Shown piece by piece: positions 63,787 to 64,000 of a stretch of DNA of 64,000 bases. Position 1 is the stretch's first letter. Each line of letters opens with the position of its first letter. The DNA is taken from the NCBI RefSeq assembly GCF_016466415.2, contig NZ_CP066771.1:2914001-2978000 (forward strand), written 5' to 3'. Origin of the DNA: Ralstonia pickettii. GTDB lineage: Bacteria; Pseudomonadota; Gammaproteobacteria; Burkholderiales; Burkholderiaceae. The notes beneath the pieces were generated by a model that saw only the letters and a list, made by a program, of their open reading frames with translations, made no database searches and had not been told where the DNA came from. Made by a program: the position numbers and the translations under genes.

Positions 63787-64000
63787 TCAGTCAGCGAGCG
63801 CCCGATGCACCGCATCGGGCGTTTTGTATTTCAAGGCCAGATGAGGCCGTTCGTGGTTGTAGATATGCACGGCCTGCGCCACCATGCGTGCGGCCTGCTC
63901 TAGGTCGGCGGGGCGCTTGAGCAGCAACTCCCCTTTGAGGATGCCGTTGACCCGTTCGGCCAGGGCATTCTGGTAGCAGTCGTAGCCGTCGGTCATGGAG
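63787..64000 (-). CDS. IS3-family transposase, C-terminal part (runs off window)
   Basis: The frame is open from base 64000 to a stop at 63787. It reads MTDGYDCYQNALAERVNGIL then KGELLLKRPADLEQAARMVA and IYNHERPHLALKYKTPDAVH. This is the C-terminal end of an IS3-type DDE transposase with the catalytic Glu in NALAERVNG. The 5' end is beyond the window. An AT-rich dyad containing TGTCAA..TTGACA (63755-63783) is near the likely left end of the element; the exact end is not defined. Confidence 0.9.
   Translation of the reverse strand, partial: SMTDGYDCYQNALAERVNGILKGELLLKRPADLEQAARMVAQAVHIYNHERPHLALKYKTPDAVHRALAD

Overview
The window is a GC-rich betaproteobacterial chromosome segment that reads best as Ralstonia. 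Supporting signs are the rpoB-rplLJAK-nusG-secE-tRNA-tuf order, an rrn operon with tRNA-Ala and tRNA-Ile in the spacer, Burkholderiales-type porin and PepSY proteins, and hypothetical families usual in Ralstonia/Cupriavidus. The genus call is an inference; species cannot be fixed from reading alone.

Layout. (1) 1-8103, minus strand: the translation/transcription core, read from right to left as tRNA-Tyr, tRNA-Gly, tRNA-Thr, tuf, tRNA-Trp, secE, nusG, rplK, rplA, rplJ, rplL and the 5' part of rpoB. A consensus promoter stands in front of tRNA-Tyr, and a terminator-like attenuator lies between rplL and rpoB. (2) 8485-13955, minus strand: a complete rRNA operon (16S, tRNA-Ile, tRNA-Ala, 23S, 5S) with promoter, two boxA elements and a terminator, followed by a CHAD-domain protein gene. 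(3) 15166-25501: a full glycerol module. The repressor gene glpR diverges from glpD-glpS-glpT-glpP-glpQ-glpU-glpV-glpK: an ABC importer brings glycerol in, GlpK phosphorylates it and GlpD oxidises glycerol-3-phosphate. The two ATPases carry complementary defects, predicting one degenerate ATP site.

(4) 25520-45769: single genes and small operons: a Lys/Ala-rich secreted protein, a DUF1415 protein, an IS481-family insertion sequence, a Tat-exported OpgD, an AGE-family epimerase coupled to a citrate-type transporter, an orphan LivK-like binding protein, AraC/XRE/RpiR regulators, a histidine-kinase remnant, a Fur-box-controlled PepSY membrane protein, a porin, an MscS channel, an MFS transporter and a GST. 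Four copies of a ~200-bp palindromic repeat sit between convergent genes; its stems covary between copies, and the IS481 element landed exactly in the loop of one of them.

(5) 45787-50140: two tandem paralogous small proteins of unknown function, two further small ORFs, a secreted protein and a CDF metal exporter. (6) 50379-55365: a BvgA/BvgS-type two-component pair. (7) 55426-63201: a Baeyer-Villiger-type monooxygenase, SDR, alpha/beta hydrolase and a PF10118 protein that carries a diiron ligand set, with a MerR regulator and a pair of paralogous exported beta-rich proteins. (8) 63218-64000: an adhesin-E-like exported protein and the 3' end of an IS3-type transposase that runs off the window.

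The most novel-looking items are the covarying repeat family with its loop-targeted IS, the monooxygenase/diiron cluster, the asymmetric GlpS/GlpT ATPase pair and the tandem small-protein family.
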